Source: Vicinamibacterales bacterium
GTDB lineage: Bacteria > Acidobacteriota > Vicinamibacteria > Vicinamibacterales > UBA2999
Assembly (NCBI GenBank): GCA_041659285.1
Contig: JBAZYO010000002.1
Location: 1-64,000 of the forward strand
Length of the DNA: 64,000 nucleotides
Reading direction: 5' to 3'
The translations under genes and the position numbers were made by a program. Position 1 is the stretch's first letter. Each line of letters opens with the position of its first letter. The notes beneath the pieces were generated by a model that searched no databases, was not told the origin of the DNA, and saw only the letters and a list, made by a program, of their open reading frames with translations. Below are positions 9,109 to 22,817 of the stretch, piece by piece.

Positions 9109-9482
9109 TCGGCGCGAACCGGAATGGGCATGCCGTCGGCACCAACCGCCACCAGCACCACCTCCGCCTCGGTCACCTTGACGCGCTCGCCCTGCCCGGC
9201 GCCCCACCGTTCGGCCTCGACGAGCACCTTGACGGTGATCGAGGTGCGGCCGATCCGCGTCGTTTCGGTGAAGAAATTCACCAAATCGCCTACGAAGACG
9301 GGCGCGTGAAATTCCACGGCGTTCATGGCCTTGGTCACGTAGCGGTGGCTCGCGGTCTTTCGCGCCTCGACCGCCGACGCCAAGTCAACGTGGGAGAGGA
9401 TGACACCGCCGAAGATGGTGCCAAGCGCGTTGGTGTCTTTTGGCAGCAAGAGCACCTTGATGGCGGGAACCCGGTCAGACAT
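9105..9482 (-). CDS. Acyl-CoA thioesterase, hotdog fold (YciA/BACH-like)
   Basis: 125 residues with the hotdog signature of the YciA/BACH group: LLPKDTNALGTIFGGVILSHVDLASAVEARK, in which the N-A-x-G-T-I-F-G-G segment and the acidic residue on the central helix are conserved. The family hydrolyses acyl-CoA thioesters. It is the first gene of an operon with thrB and thrC, an association without an obvious metabolic reason. It diverges from speA across a 120-bp spacer containing a REP-like hairpin. Confidence 0.85.
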   Translation of the reverse strand: MSDRVPAIKVLLLPKDTNALGTIFGGVILSHVDLASAVEARKTASHRYVTKAMNAVEFHAPVFVGDLVNFFTETTRIGRTSITVKVLVEAERWGAGQGERVKVTEAEVVLVAVGADGMPIPVRAE

Positions 9483-9500
9483 GCCAGAAGCTTAACGCCT

Positions 9501-9543
9501 CTCCGGCTAAAGCCGGAGGCTACATCTGGAGCCGGAGGCCACA
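9501..9543. repeat. REP-like hairpin element in the thioesterase/speA spacer
   Basis: A perfect stem CTCCGGC-TAAA-GCCGGAG (9501-9518) is followed by GCTACAT and a partial second copy (GAGCCGGAGGCCACA). Same family as the elements at 11570, 45754, 48537, 52368, 59115 and 62493. Confidence 0.8.
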
Positions 9544-9544
9544 G

Positions 9545-9602
9545 TTTTTTTCTGGCGAGCGAAAAAAATGAACCAGCTTCGTTTATTCTGTTTATCCAGA
9601 AG
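9545..9602 (+). promoter_or_regulatory. A/T-rich speA upstream region with T7/A7 inverted repeat
   Basis: This is an unusually A/T-rich stretch for the window. TTTTTTTC (9545-9552) and GAAAAAAA (9561-9568) form an 8-bp inverted repeat, followed by TTTATTCTGTTTATCC just before the speA ATG at 9603. It is a plausible promoter and regulatory region for speA; no clear -35/-10 pair is claimed. Confidence 0.3.
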
Positions 9603-11567
<1,965 letters not shown>

Positions 11568-11570
<3 letters not shown>

Positions 11571-11623
11571 TCCGCCTAAAGGCGGACGCTACATCGATGT
11601 GGTGTCCGGCTTTAGCCGGACTA
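11568..11623. repeat. Double REP-like element shared by two convergent stop codons
   Basis: Two hairpins in opposite orientation, GTCCGCC-TAAA-GGCGGAC (11570-11587) and GTCCGGC-TTTA-GCCGGAC (11604-11621), are separated by a segment containing CATCGATG. The speA TAG (11568-11570) and the GNAT TAG (11623-11621, minus strand) are the outermost triplets. It probably acts as a bidirectional transcription end. Confidence 0.85.
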
Positions 11624-12214
11624 TGCCCGGCGAGCCAAACGCAACTCCAAATGTCGCCGCACGTCCGGCCATTCACCGGCCAGGATGCTGTACATCACGC
11701 TGTCACGCACGGTGCCGTCCCGCCGCGCCTGGTGATGGCGCAACACGCCGTCCTTCTTCGCCCCGATCCCCTCAATCGCCTTCTGCGACGCGAAGTTAAA
11801 GTTGTCGGTCCGGAGGCCCACCACGCGGCAACCGAGCGTGTCGAACGCGTGCGCGAGCAGCAGCAGCTTGCAGGAGGTGTTGACGTGGCTCTTCTGGCAG
11901 CGCGCGGCGTACCAGGTATAGCCAATCTCGACGCGATCGATCGCCGGCACGATGTCGTGGTAACGCGTGCTGCCGACGAGGGCGCCGGTGGCGAGGTCGC
12001 GAACGGCCCAGGGCAGCATGTGGCCGTCCTGCTGGCCCTTGAGCGCATCGGCGATGTACTGGCGGGCACCCGCCGCATCCGGCACCGACGTGAACCAGAG
12101 GTTCCACAACTCCCCGTCGGCGGCGGCCGCCACTAGCCCGTCATGGTGGTCCGGCGTGAGCGGTTCCAGGCGGACGCCGCGGCGTTCGAGGGTGACGGGG
12201 GTGGGCGCGGTCAT
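11621..12214 (-). CDS. GNAT family N-acetyltransferase (RimJ/RimL-like)
   Basis: 197 residues with the layout of the Acetyltransf_3 (RimJ/RimL) group: LEPLTPDHHDGLVAAA at the N-terminus, the central strand EIGYTWYAARCQKSHVNTSCKLLLLAHAF with acetyl-CoA loop, and LRTDNFNFASQKAIEGIGAKKDGVLRHHQ. Members acetylate ribosomal protein N-termini or small molecules; the substrate here is unknown. The start overlaps the DUF3224 stop by ATGA, indicating an operon. The TAG stop lies inside a REP-like hairpin. Confidence 0.88.
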   Translation of the reverse strand: MTAPTPVTLERRGVRLEPLTPDHHDGLVAAAADGELWNLWFTSVPDAAGARQYIADALKGQQDGHMLPWAVRDLATGALVGSTRYHDIVPAIDRVEIGYTWYAARCQKSHVNTSCKLLLLAHAFDTLGCRVVGLRTDNFNFASQKAIEGIGAKKDGVLRHHQARRDGTVRDSVMYSILAGEWPDVRRHLELRLARRA

Positions 12215-12690
12215 TTCGGCAGGGCGTATTCGAAGACGTAGGAGTGCTTGCCGCCTTCGATGATGATGTCCATCCTGCCGGTCAGGCCCACCAGTTCGCC
12301 GGTGCCTGAGTCAGGCACGACGGTGATGGTCAGCGACGGCTTGCCGCGGTCCATGATGCCCGTGTGCTGCAGCGCGAAGCTGCCCTTCTTGCCGTGCAGG
12401 GTGCCCGTGACGCGCTCGACCGCCGAATAGGCGGCCGACTCCTTCACGGTGATGCCCGCCGCAGTGATCATCTCGCCCTTGCTCACGCCGTCAAGGTCGC
12501 CCTTGAACTGCTTGTCGATGGACATGCGGCCAAGGTTGGGCCCCTCGGGCGTGCTGTCGTTGCCGGCCGGCGCCAGCTTCACGTCGAACGTCCCGGTTGC
12601 TGGTGTCATCACTGCCTTCTGTTCCGCAAAGACGGGAGCCAGGCACAAGGCCACGGCTCCGGCGGCGATCAGCGCCTTCATCCTATTCAC
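12211..12690 (-). CDS. Secreted DUF3224 family protein
   Basis: 159 residues. A signal peptide (ALIAAGAVALCLAPVFA) is followed by a DUF3224 domain: TGTFDVKLAP, LGRMSIDKQFKGDLDGVSKGEM, TGTLHGKKGSFALQHTGIMDRG, VVPDSGTGELVGLTGRMDI and GKHSYVFEYALP. These are small beta-barrel proteins of unknown function. The start at MNRMKAL (12690) overlaps the penicillin acylase stop by 8 bp; MKALIAAG (12681) is an alternative. It links the acylase and the GNAT gene in one transcription unit. Confidence 0.85.
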   Translation of the reverse strand: MNRMKALIAAGAVALCLAPVFAEQKAVMTPATGTFDVKLAPAGNDSTPEGPNLGRMSIDKQFKGDLDGVSKGEMITAAGITVKESAAYSAVERVTGTLHGKKGSFALQHTGIMDRGKPSLTITVVPDSGTGELVGLTGRMDIIIEGGKHSYVFEYALPK

Positions 12691-14881
12691 CCGGCTTGTA
12701 GGTCCGCTCGGTGTGGCCGTCCAGCTGCGGACGGTAGAAGTAGACGTCGCGCAGGTTGCCGGTCGCGTAGCGGTCCGCCTGGTCGTTGAAGTGCTTCGAG
12801 CCCGGCACGCTGTTGACGCCGCCGGCGGTCACCGCCCTGGCCTTCACCTGATCGCCAAACTCGATCACGGCGACGAAGCTGTTGCCGCTGGTGCCGTACC
12901 ACTTCTTGGTGCCAGGGTAGGCGCGGGCGCCGAACGATGCCAGCGAACCCCAGCGCGCCGACGCGAACATCACCGGCGTGCTCGGCTTCGCATCGTCGAA
13001 CACCTGGACGATGTCGGCGCTGTTGCGCTGGAAGCGGTTGATGTCGCCCCACGGGGTCTGCCACTTGCCGAAATCCGCCTGCAGTTTGTCCGCGGCCGCC
13101 GCCAACGACTCGAGCCGCTGTTGTGGCGTGGCCTTGGTGCGCATGTAGGCGTAGACGTTCATGCCGGCCTTGCGGGCTTCGGGGCTCACCCGCTGCCACA
13201 GGTCCTCGCCGTAGAAGATCGCCACGGAGGTCGGAACCGACGTCACCGACCAGCGATAGTCCCAGTCCTTGAGCACGGCAATCTGATCCGCGACCTTGGC
13301 CTTGAGGGGGTTCGACGCCGGCGCCTGGGCATGGGCCTTGAGCAACAGCGGAATCTGGATGTCGAACTCGGGCAGGTAGCTGTCGTAGGCGGCGCCGATC
13401 AGCGATTCGAGCGTAAAGCCCTTCTTGCCGTCGAGCACGCGGATGGCATGCACGCCACGGGGGTTCTCGCTGCCCGAGTCCACGTAGGCCGGGTAGTCTT
13501 TCTGCTTGGGGCTGTTCGCACCAGCCGCCGAGAACGGGTAGTTGTTGGTGTTGTAGACCCAGCCGTTCGGCGGGTTGACGGAGTTGGGCGATTCGTCGAA
13601 CGACAGCAGGCCGTTCCATTCCGTCGCGGGGTTGGTGCCGTCCACCGGCTTGGTCCAATCGAACTTGGTGTCGCGCTTGGGGATGAAGTTCGAGTGGAAG
13701 TAGGCGATGTTGCCGTCGGCGTCCGCGTACAGCGTGTTGTTCGACGAGTTGGTGTGGAGCGCCATCACCTTCTTGTACTCTTCCAGGCCGCGCGCCTTGG
13801 TGCGCGAGTACGACTGGTTGAGCGCCTTGAGCGGTTCGTTCATCAGCCGGACGCTCACCCACTTGCCGTCAACGGAGCGGACGATGGGACCGCGGTGCGT
13901 CTTGTAGACGGTGAATTCTTTCTTGGCCATGCCGCTGGCGGACTTGTACGGCACCGTGATCGTCGACGCCACAAGCGGACGCTCCTCGGTGCCGACGCGA
14001 TAGGTATAGCTGCCGTCCGCCTTCTTGGTGACGGTCTCGAGGTACTCGTCGATGTTGTCAACGCTGCTCGAGGTGTGCATCCAGCCGGCCTTGTCGTTGA
14101 AGCCCTGGTAGATGAAGAACTGTCCCCAGGTCAGCGCGCCGTAGGCGTTCAACCCCTCTTCGCTCACCATCTGCGCTTCTTCGCGGAAGAAGAACGAGGT
14201 GTGCGGGTTGATCAACAACTGCGCTTTGCCCGACGCCGTGTTGGCGCCGGCGATGGCCATGCCGTTGGACCCGGTCGGTTCAGCGGGCGGCGCGAGGAAG
14301 TCGGTCGAGTCGAAGCGGGCGGTGCTGACCGGCGGCGCGGCGGCACCATAGAAGGCCTCGAGCTGGCCGATGTTCACGCGCTCGATGTCACCGCCGATGC
14401 TGCCCTCGCTGAAGCTGAGCGCCATCCACGGTTCGAACTTCGTAATCACGCGCGGCTTCACGTTGGGATGCGTGTGGAGGTAAAAGTTCAGGCCGTCGGC
14501 CCAGCCGTCCATCAGCGCCTTGAGCCACGGTTCCGCCTTGGCGTAGTCGGCCTTCAGGTTCTCCGGGGCGATAAAGAGCTTCATCCGGAGGTCGCGGTAG
14601 ATCTCGGCTTCGCCTTCCGCTTCGGCCAGGCGGCCCTGTGAGTTGATGAAGTTGGTTTCGACCCGGTTAAAGTCGTCTTCCGCCTGCGCGTACATCAACC
14701 CGAACACGACGTCGGCGTCGGTCTTGCCGTAGATGTGCGGGATGCCCCAATCGTCGCGAATGATGGTCACGCCCTGCGCGCGCGTTTGCCACGCGGCCAC
14801 TTCGGGGCTGACCGGAGGCGCGACCGGCTGGGAGGAACAGGAGGCCAGCGCGATGACAAGAATGAGAGCAAGGTTCTTCAT
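12683..14881 (-). CDS. Penicillin acylase family N-terminal nucleophile hydrolase (lipoprotein)
   Basis: 732 residues. The N-terminus is a lipoprotein signal (LALILVIALASC), implying membrane anchoring after export. IIRDDWGIPHIYG marks the start of the alpha chain, as in acylases. The beta-chain nucleophile is the serine of GSNGMAIAG (near residue 205), exposed by autocatalytic cleavage after glycine; canonical enzymes have SNxW/SNNW, so the SNGM form is slightly divergent. Related enzymes cleave beta-lactam side chains, acyl-homoserine lactones or other amides; the substrate is not predictable. It heads an operon with DUF3224 and GNAT and is separated from DUF349 upstream by a long hairpin. 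Confidence 0.9.
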   Translation of the reverse strand: MKNLALILVIALASCSSQPVAPPVSPEVAAWQTRAQGVTIIRDDWGIPHIYGKTDADVVFGLMYAQAEDDFNRVETNFINSQGRLAEAEGEAEIYRDLRMKLFIAPENLKADYAKAEPWLKALMDGWADGLNFYLHTHPNVKPRVITKFEPWMALSFSEGSIGGDIERVNIGQLEAFYGAAAPPVSTARFDSTDFLAPPAEPTGSNGMAIAGANTASGKAQLLINPHTSFFFREEAQMVSEEGLNAYGALTWGQFFIYQGFNDKAGWMHTSSSVDNIDEYLETVTKKADGSYTYRVGTEERPLVASTITVPYKSASGMAKKEFTVYKTHRGPIVRSVDGKWVSVRLMNEPLKALNQSYSRTKARGLEEYKKVMALHTNSSNNTLYADADGNIAYFHSNFIPKRDTKFDWTKPVDGTNPATEWNGLLSFDESPNSVNPPNGWVYNTNNYPFSAAGANSPKQKDYPAYVDSGSENPRGVHAIRVLDGKKGFTLESLIGAAYDSYLPEFDIQIPLLLKAHAQAPASNPLKAKVADQIAVLKDWDYRWSVTSVPTSVAIFYGEDLWQRVSPEARKAGMNVYAYMRTKATPQQRLESLAAAADKLQADFGKWQTPWGDINRFQRNSADIVQVFDDAKPSTPVMFASARWGSLASFGARAYPGTKKWYGTSGNSFVAVIEFGDQVKARAVTAGGVNSVPGSKHFNDQADRYATGNLRDVYFYRPQLDGHTERTYKPGE

Positions 14882-14894
14882 GGCCCCGAAATTC

Positions 14895-14953
14895 TAACAG
14901 GAGATAAGGAGATCAAGAGAAAAGCTTCTCCTGATCTCCTTCGCCTCCTGTTA
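14895..14953. terminator. Long inverted repeat between the DUF349 gene and penicillin acylase gene
   Basis: Arms at 14895-14915 and 14932-14953 pair over two 9-bp blocks (TAACAGGAG and AGGAGATCA) separated by a small internal mismatch. The loop holds a further GAGAA/TTCTC stem. It starts 5 bp after the DUF349 stop, so it is placed as a terminator or processing hairpin. The GGAGATCA-rich text resembles 31801-31839. Confidence 0.6.
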
Positions 14954-14958
14954 AGACC

Positions 14959-17835
14959 TCAGGCCCGCGCCGCACTCCGTCGCCGCAACTCCGAGAACTT
15001 GCGCACGGCGCGGTCGAAGCGATCCTGCAGCGGCTTGCGCTCCTCAGGCGACATCGGGCCCAGGCGCGCCCAGGCGGCCTGCGCGCTGCGCACTTCCTGC
15101 TCGGACGCGCGCTGGCGCGCATCCTCGGCCTGGCGCGCGGCGCCGGCGCCCATGGTGTTGGCGGCGAGGGCCTCGCGCCACTGGCGCGCGAGCAACTCGG
15201 CCGGCGACAGGTTCTTCGCCGGTTCGGCCGCTTCGGTCGGCAACAGCTTCTCGACCTTGGCCACCAGCTTCTCCATCTTGCCCTTGGTCAGTTCGGGGTC
15301 GATGTCGGTGCCCTTGAAGGCGTCGGGCCACCGCGTGACCAGCGTGAACAGCGCGGCGTTGACACGTTCGGAGAGCGGGGCCAGCGTGTGGCGCGGCAAT
15401 TCGGGGCCCTGGACCCAGCGGGCGCGAGCAGCCTGCACTTTCGCGTAGAGGTCGTCCGGTTGCGGCGCCTCGCCGGCATCCGCCGCCGGCAGCAGGCCTT
15501 CGAGTTCGGTGACCGCGGCTTCGCGATCGACCAGCTTGCCGGTCAGCGCGACCGAGTCACGATTCTTGAAGCGCTCGAAGAACAGGTCGCAGGCGGCGCG
15601 GAACTGGTTCCAGATCGCGTCCGACTTGCTCTTCTTGACCGGGCCAATCGTCTTCCACTCGACCTGGATGCGCTTGATGCGCGACGCGGCCTGCTCCCAT
15701 TCGGTGGACTGCGACAGCTGCTCGGCTTCGGCGACCAGCGCCTCCTTGCGCTTGAGGTTCTCGGTCCAGTCCTGCTTGCGCTGCTTGAGGTCTTCCTGCC
15801 GGCGCGTGAAGAACTTGTCGCACGCGGCGCGGAAGCGTTCCCACACCGCCTTCTCGTTGCCACGCGTGACCGGGCCAATGGCCTTCCAGTCGGCCTGCAG
15901 CGTCTTCATGGCGTCGGCGGTCTTCACCCAATCGGTGGAGTCGGCCATCGACTCGGCGCGCACGCACAGCGCTTCCTTCTGCTTGAGGTTCTCGACGCGC
16001 TCGGTCGCCTGGGTGGCGAAGAAGTCCTTGCACTTGTCGTAGACCTGCTCCTGGGCGGCCTTGAAGCGCGTCCACAGCGTCTCGGCCTGCGAGCGCGGCG
16101 CCGCGGCCACCGGCTTCCACCGTTCCTGCAGCGTCCGCATCTCGTTGGACGCCTTTTCGGGATCGGTTTCGGCGAGCGGGATGAGCGCTTCCATCTTGGC
16201 GCACAGCTCTTCCTGCACCTGGACGTTCGCCCACCGCTTCCACTCTTCAGCCTCGCGCAGTTCCTGGATGCGCGGCGTCAGCGAGGTGCGCACGGCCTGC
16301 AGGCGGACCATCAGGTCTTCGCGATCCTGCTTGGTGGGCAGCGGACCCATGGTGCCGACGGCGAGCTTGACGTCCTTCAGGAGCTGATCGGTCTGCTTGA
16401 GCGTGAGGCTCTCGGCCGAGGCCCGGGTCTCGAACTTCTGGACGACGGCCTGGAGGCGCTGCAGGTTCTGGGTCTGCTGTTGACCCTTGCTGTCGCGGTA
16501 GGCCTGTTCCTGCGCTTCGAGCGCCTGCGCGGCCGCGTCGTAACGGGCCTTCAACTCGACGTCGATCTCGACGTCGCGGGCGATGGCCTGCCACTGCTTG
16601 CGCAGCGCGTACCACTGGCTGCGGACGTCCGCGTAGGACGGGTTCGCGGCCAGGGCCTCGACCTCCGGCACCAGGGTCGGCAGCCGCTCCGCCGACTGCT
16701 GGGCCTGGAGGCGCCGTTCGTGCCGCTTCTCGGCCGCGCGGCAGGCTTCGGCGAACCGGCGATCGAGTTCCGCGGCCCACGCCTCCGGCATGACGGGCAT
16801 GCCCTCCCACGCCGCGCGCGCCCCGGCGAGCTGGTCGGCGAGGTCGGCGCCACTGAGGCTTTCGACGTGCGCGCACGCCGCGATGCGATCGGCCTGTTCC
16901 TGCTCGAGGGCGCGCCGCTGGCGTTCGGCGTCGGCGCGCGCCGCCTCGTCTGCCGCCAGCCGCTGGCGCACGACTTCCGAGGCGTTCTCGAAGTCGGCCT
17001 GGATGTTGTCCTGGATGTCGGCATCGGCGAGCAGTTCCACCCACGCCACGCGTCCGGCGGCGTAGGCCTCCCGCAACTGCGTGAAGTCGTTGACCGACGA
17101 CAGCGCCGTCATCTGCGTCACCAGGTCGCGGGCCGTCTGCTGCTCGGCTTCCTTGAACGCCGGGCCCGACTCGGGCGCGGCGACCGGCGCGGGCTCGCTG
17201 GCCTTGAGCAGCGTGCGCGCCTTCTTCTGCGCCGCCTTGGCGCGCGCCTTCTGGCTGATGTTGGTCAGCGTCTCGGCCGACGGCTCCACCAGCCGATCGA
17301 CGGCGGCCACCGCCGCGTCGGCGTGCTCGCCGCGCATGGCCACGCCTTCAATCTCGGCGGGGTCAGTGAGCCGCTCGACGGCCAGCAGCCGGGCTCCCGA
17401 CTCGGCGGCGTGACGGGCGATGCTACCCAGGGATTTCTGATCGCGGACCGCGGCAATGGCGGCGCGGCGCACGGCCTCGGGGCCAGACGCCTTCGCCACC
17501 GTCGCCAGCTCGCGCTCGCGGCCAAGCGACGCCAGCGCCGCCACCGCGGGTGAGGCGACCTCGGCATCGTGCTTGGAGGCCTGCTCGACGAGCTGGCCCA
17601 CCGCGTGATCGCGGACGCCGCCCTCCGATTCGTTGCGCGCGATGTCGGCCAGTACCGCCGCATCCGTGATGCGCGACACCGCCGCCCGCCTCACGCGCGC
17701 ATCGCCATCGTCCTTGGCAAAGGCACTGAGGGACGCGAGGTCGCCCGCCTCGATCTCGTGCACCGCTTCAATTCTGATGTTGGGATCGGGGTGGGTGGAC
17801 TTGGACTGCGGCCGGAGCTTGTCGAGAATTCCCAT
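14959..17835 (-). CDS. DUF349 repeat protein with N-terminal HEAT-like region
   Basis: 958 residues. The N-terminal 180 residues are short HEAT-like helical repeats (DPNIRIEAVHEIEAGDLASLSAFAKDDGDARVRRAAVSRI). From about residue 230 to the end there are many DUF349 units, recognisable by W..(A)(I/V)GPV, LQ.RWK.V and K..F as in MKTLQADWKAIGPV, RIQVEWKTIGPVKKSKSDAIWNQFRAACDLFF and LQERWKPV. The protein is highly charged and mostly alpha-helical, with coiled-coil stretches, and has no signal peptide. The function of DUF349 proteins is unknown. It is the first leftward gene of the block, and its promoter faces the second ArsR-methyltransferase gene. Confidence 0.88.
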   Translation of the reverse strand: MGILDKLRPQSKSTHPDPNIRIEAVHEIEAGDLASLSAFAKDDGDARVRRAAVSRITDAAVLADIARNESEGGVRDHAVGQLVEQASKHDAEVASPAVAALASLGRERELATVAKASGPEAVRRAAIAAVRDQKSLGSIARHAAESGARLLAVERLTDPAEIEGVAMRGEHADAAVAAVDRLVEPSAETLTNISQKARAKAAQKKARTLLKASEPAPVAAPESGPAFKEAEQQTARDLVTQMTALSSVNDFTQLREAYAAGRVAWVELLADADIQDNIQADFENASEVVRQRLAADEAARADAERQRRALEQEQADRIAACAHVESLSGADLADQLAGARAAWEGMPVMPEAWAAELDRRFAEACRAAEKRHERRLQAQQSAERLPTLVPEVEALAANPSYADVRSQWYALRKQWQAIARDVEIDVELKARYDAAAQALEAQEQAYRDSKGQQQTQNLQRLQAVVQKFETRASAESLTLKQTDQLLKDVKLAVGTMGPLPTKQDREDLMVRLQAVRTSLTPRIQELREAEEWKRWANVQVQEELCAKMEALIPLAETDPEKASNEMRTLQERWKPVAAAPRSQAETLWTRFKAAQEQVYDKCKDFFATQATERVENLKQKEALCVRAESMADSTDWVKTADAMKTLQADWKAIGPVTRGNEKAVWERFRAACDKFFTRRQEDLKQRKQDWTENLKRKEALVAEAEQLSQSTEWEQAASRIKRIQVEWKTIGPVKKSKSDAIWNQFRAACDLFFERFKNRDSVALTGKLVDREAAVTELEGLLPAADAGEAPQPDDLYAKVQAARARWVQGPELPRHTLAPLSERVNAALFTLVTRWPDAFKGTDIDPELTKGKMEKLVAKVEKLLPTEAAEPAKNLSPAELLARQWREALAANTMGAGAARQAEDARQRASEQEVRSAQAAWARLGPMSPEERKPLQDRFDRAVRKFSELRRRSAARA

Positions 17836-17970
17836 TTGGGTGTTTCAGACCCCGGCGGCTCGGCGTGAGCCGGCCGGTGCCTCTTCCTTTTGCTGGTGTC
17901 TTACGTCAGGCGCCCATGACTCATTCAGGGCGCGCGTCGCTCGAAATAAGAGGGGCATTATCTCACGGCA

Positions 17971-18050
17971 GGGGCTTGGGGCTTGAGACCTGGGGCTTGG
18001 GCCGGAAGGGGGGCCGAGAGCCCGGGTTCAAGCCTCGAGCCCCAGGCCCC
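17971..18050. repeat. Imperfect inverted repeat upstream of the ArsR-metH operon
   Basis: Arms at 17971-17991 and 18030-18050 match at 17 of 21 positions. The left arm is itself built of GGGGCTT units, a heptamer periodicity like that at 1-42. It lies in the 262-bp spacer between the DUF349 start and the ArsR fusion start. The rest of the spacer shows no gene. Confidence 0.7.
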
Positions 18051-18073
18051 ACGCCGACCAGTTGCACCAATCA

Positions 18074-18097
18074 ATCCATTCATCTACATTAGTGGAT
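18074..18097 (+). promoter_or_regulatory. Candidate operator of the ArsR-metH operon
   Basis: ATCCA (18074-18078) and TGGAT (18093-18097) form an inverted repeat ending at the base before the ATG (18098). The preceding TCAATCC (18071-18077) also occurs at the operator candidate of the other ArsR fusion. There is no Shine-Dalgarno sequence, so the ATG may be near the transcript start. Inference only. Confidence 0.3.
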
Positions 18098-19050
18098 ATG
18101 CAACAGGCGTCCGCGCTCTATCGCCTGCTGGGGGACGAGGCCCGGCTGCGGCTGCTGCGCGTGCTGGACCAGGACCGTTTCAACGTGAAGGAACTGACCG
18201 GCATTCTCGGGCTCGCCCAATCCGGCGTCTCGCGGCACCTTGGCCTGCTGAAAGAGGCGGGCCTGGTCGCCGAGGAGCGGGACGGCTCCTACACCTTCTA
18301 CCGGCTTGCCCCTGCCGTGCGCGACGAGAAGAAAGGGGCGCTGTGGCCGGTGCTGCAAGCGCAGTTTCGCGACGCCGCCGGCTCCGCGCTGCTCAAGGCC
18401 GACGAAGCGCGGCTGCAGGAAGTGTTGCGGCTGCGGCGCGAGAACTTCGAGCACGTCAGCCCCGACACGCGCGACGGCCGCCAACTGGTGCCGGGCCGGA
18501 GCTGGGCGGCATGGTCGCGGGCCATGGGCCTGCTGCTCCCGCCGCTCGACGTCGCCGACCTCGGCTGCGGCGAAGGCTACCTGACCGTGGAAACCGCGCG
18601 GTGGGCGCGGCGCGTGGTGGCCGTGGACCGTTCGACCGGCGTGCTCGACCGCGCCAAGGCACTGGCCGCGCGCAAGCGCCTGACCAACATCACCTGGAAG
18701 AAGGGCGAGCTCGAGAAGCTCCCGATCGACGACGGGACGATGGACGTGGCGCTGTTGTCGCAGGCGCTGCACCACGCCGGCGAGCCCGCCGCGGCGCTGG
18801 CCGAAGCGGCGCGCATCCTCAAGCCCGGGGGGCGGCTCGTGATCCTCGACCTGCGCCCGCACGACGAGACCTGGGTGCGCGAGAAGCTCGGCGACCAGTG
18901 GTTCGGGTTCAGCGACGACCACCTCAGCGGCCTGCTCACCCGGGCCGGCTTCACCGACATTCGCGTCGCGCTCGGCGCGCGGCGCACTAACGATCCCTTT
19001 GCAGTGCTCCTGGCGATTGGCACCAAGCCAGCGAAGACCCGGAAGAAGAC

Positions 19051-19054
<4 letters not shown>
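18098..19054 (+). CDS. ArsR-family regulator with methyltransferase domain, SahR-like, upstream of metH
   Basis: 318 residues. The winged helix at 1-85 has recognition helix LAQSGVSRHLGLLKEAGLV, and the class I SAM-binding domain has motif I DVADLGCGEGYL at 151-162. The ATG 18098 was chosen because it begins the helix-turn-helix. Its stop overlaps the metH start (ATGA at 19051-19054), so the two are translationally coupled. ArsR regulators fused to SAM/SAH-binding domains and next to methionine-cycle genes are known as SahR; an S-adenosylhomocysteine-responsive repressor of metH is therefore a reasonable inference. The same-length paralogue at 15-971 may regulate another target. Confidence 0.85.
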
Positions 19055-22740
<3,686 letters not shown>

Positions 22741-22743
<3 letters not shown>

Positions 22744-22769
22744 CCACCGAGGACATAGAGGACACCGAG
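22741..22769. repeat. Short-period repeat beginning at the metH stop codon
   Basis: The metH TAG is directly followed by CCACCGAGGACATAGAGGAC and ACCGAG, a degenerate 9-bp repeat (GGACANAGA). A related run follows the TAG of the gene ending at 26826 on the other strand. Confidence 0.6.
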
Positions 22770-22817
22770 AATGCGGCGCAGGCCGGGCGATGTTTCGTCA
22801 TCACCCGGAGCTCTAAC

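Noticed and set aside
8679..9602. Long N-terminal extension of speA
   Set aside because: Overlaps thrB and the thioesterase on the other strand and lacks SpeA similarity; the family begins just after ATG 9603.
12449..14641. 730-residue plus-strand open frame opposite the penicillin acylase
   Set aside because: Shadow frame; His/Val/Arg/Gly-rich composition without motifs, while the minus-strand gene has acylase motifs and a signal peptide.
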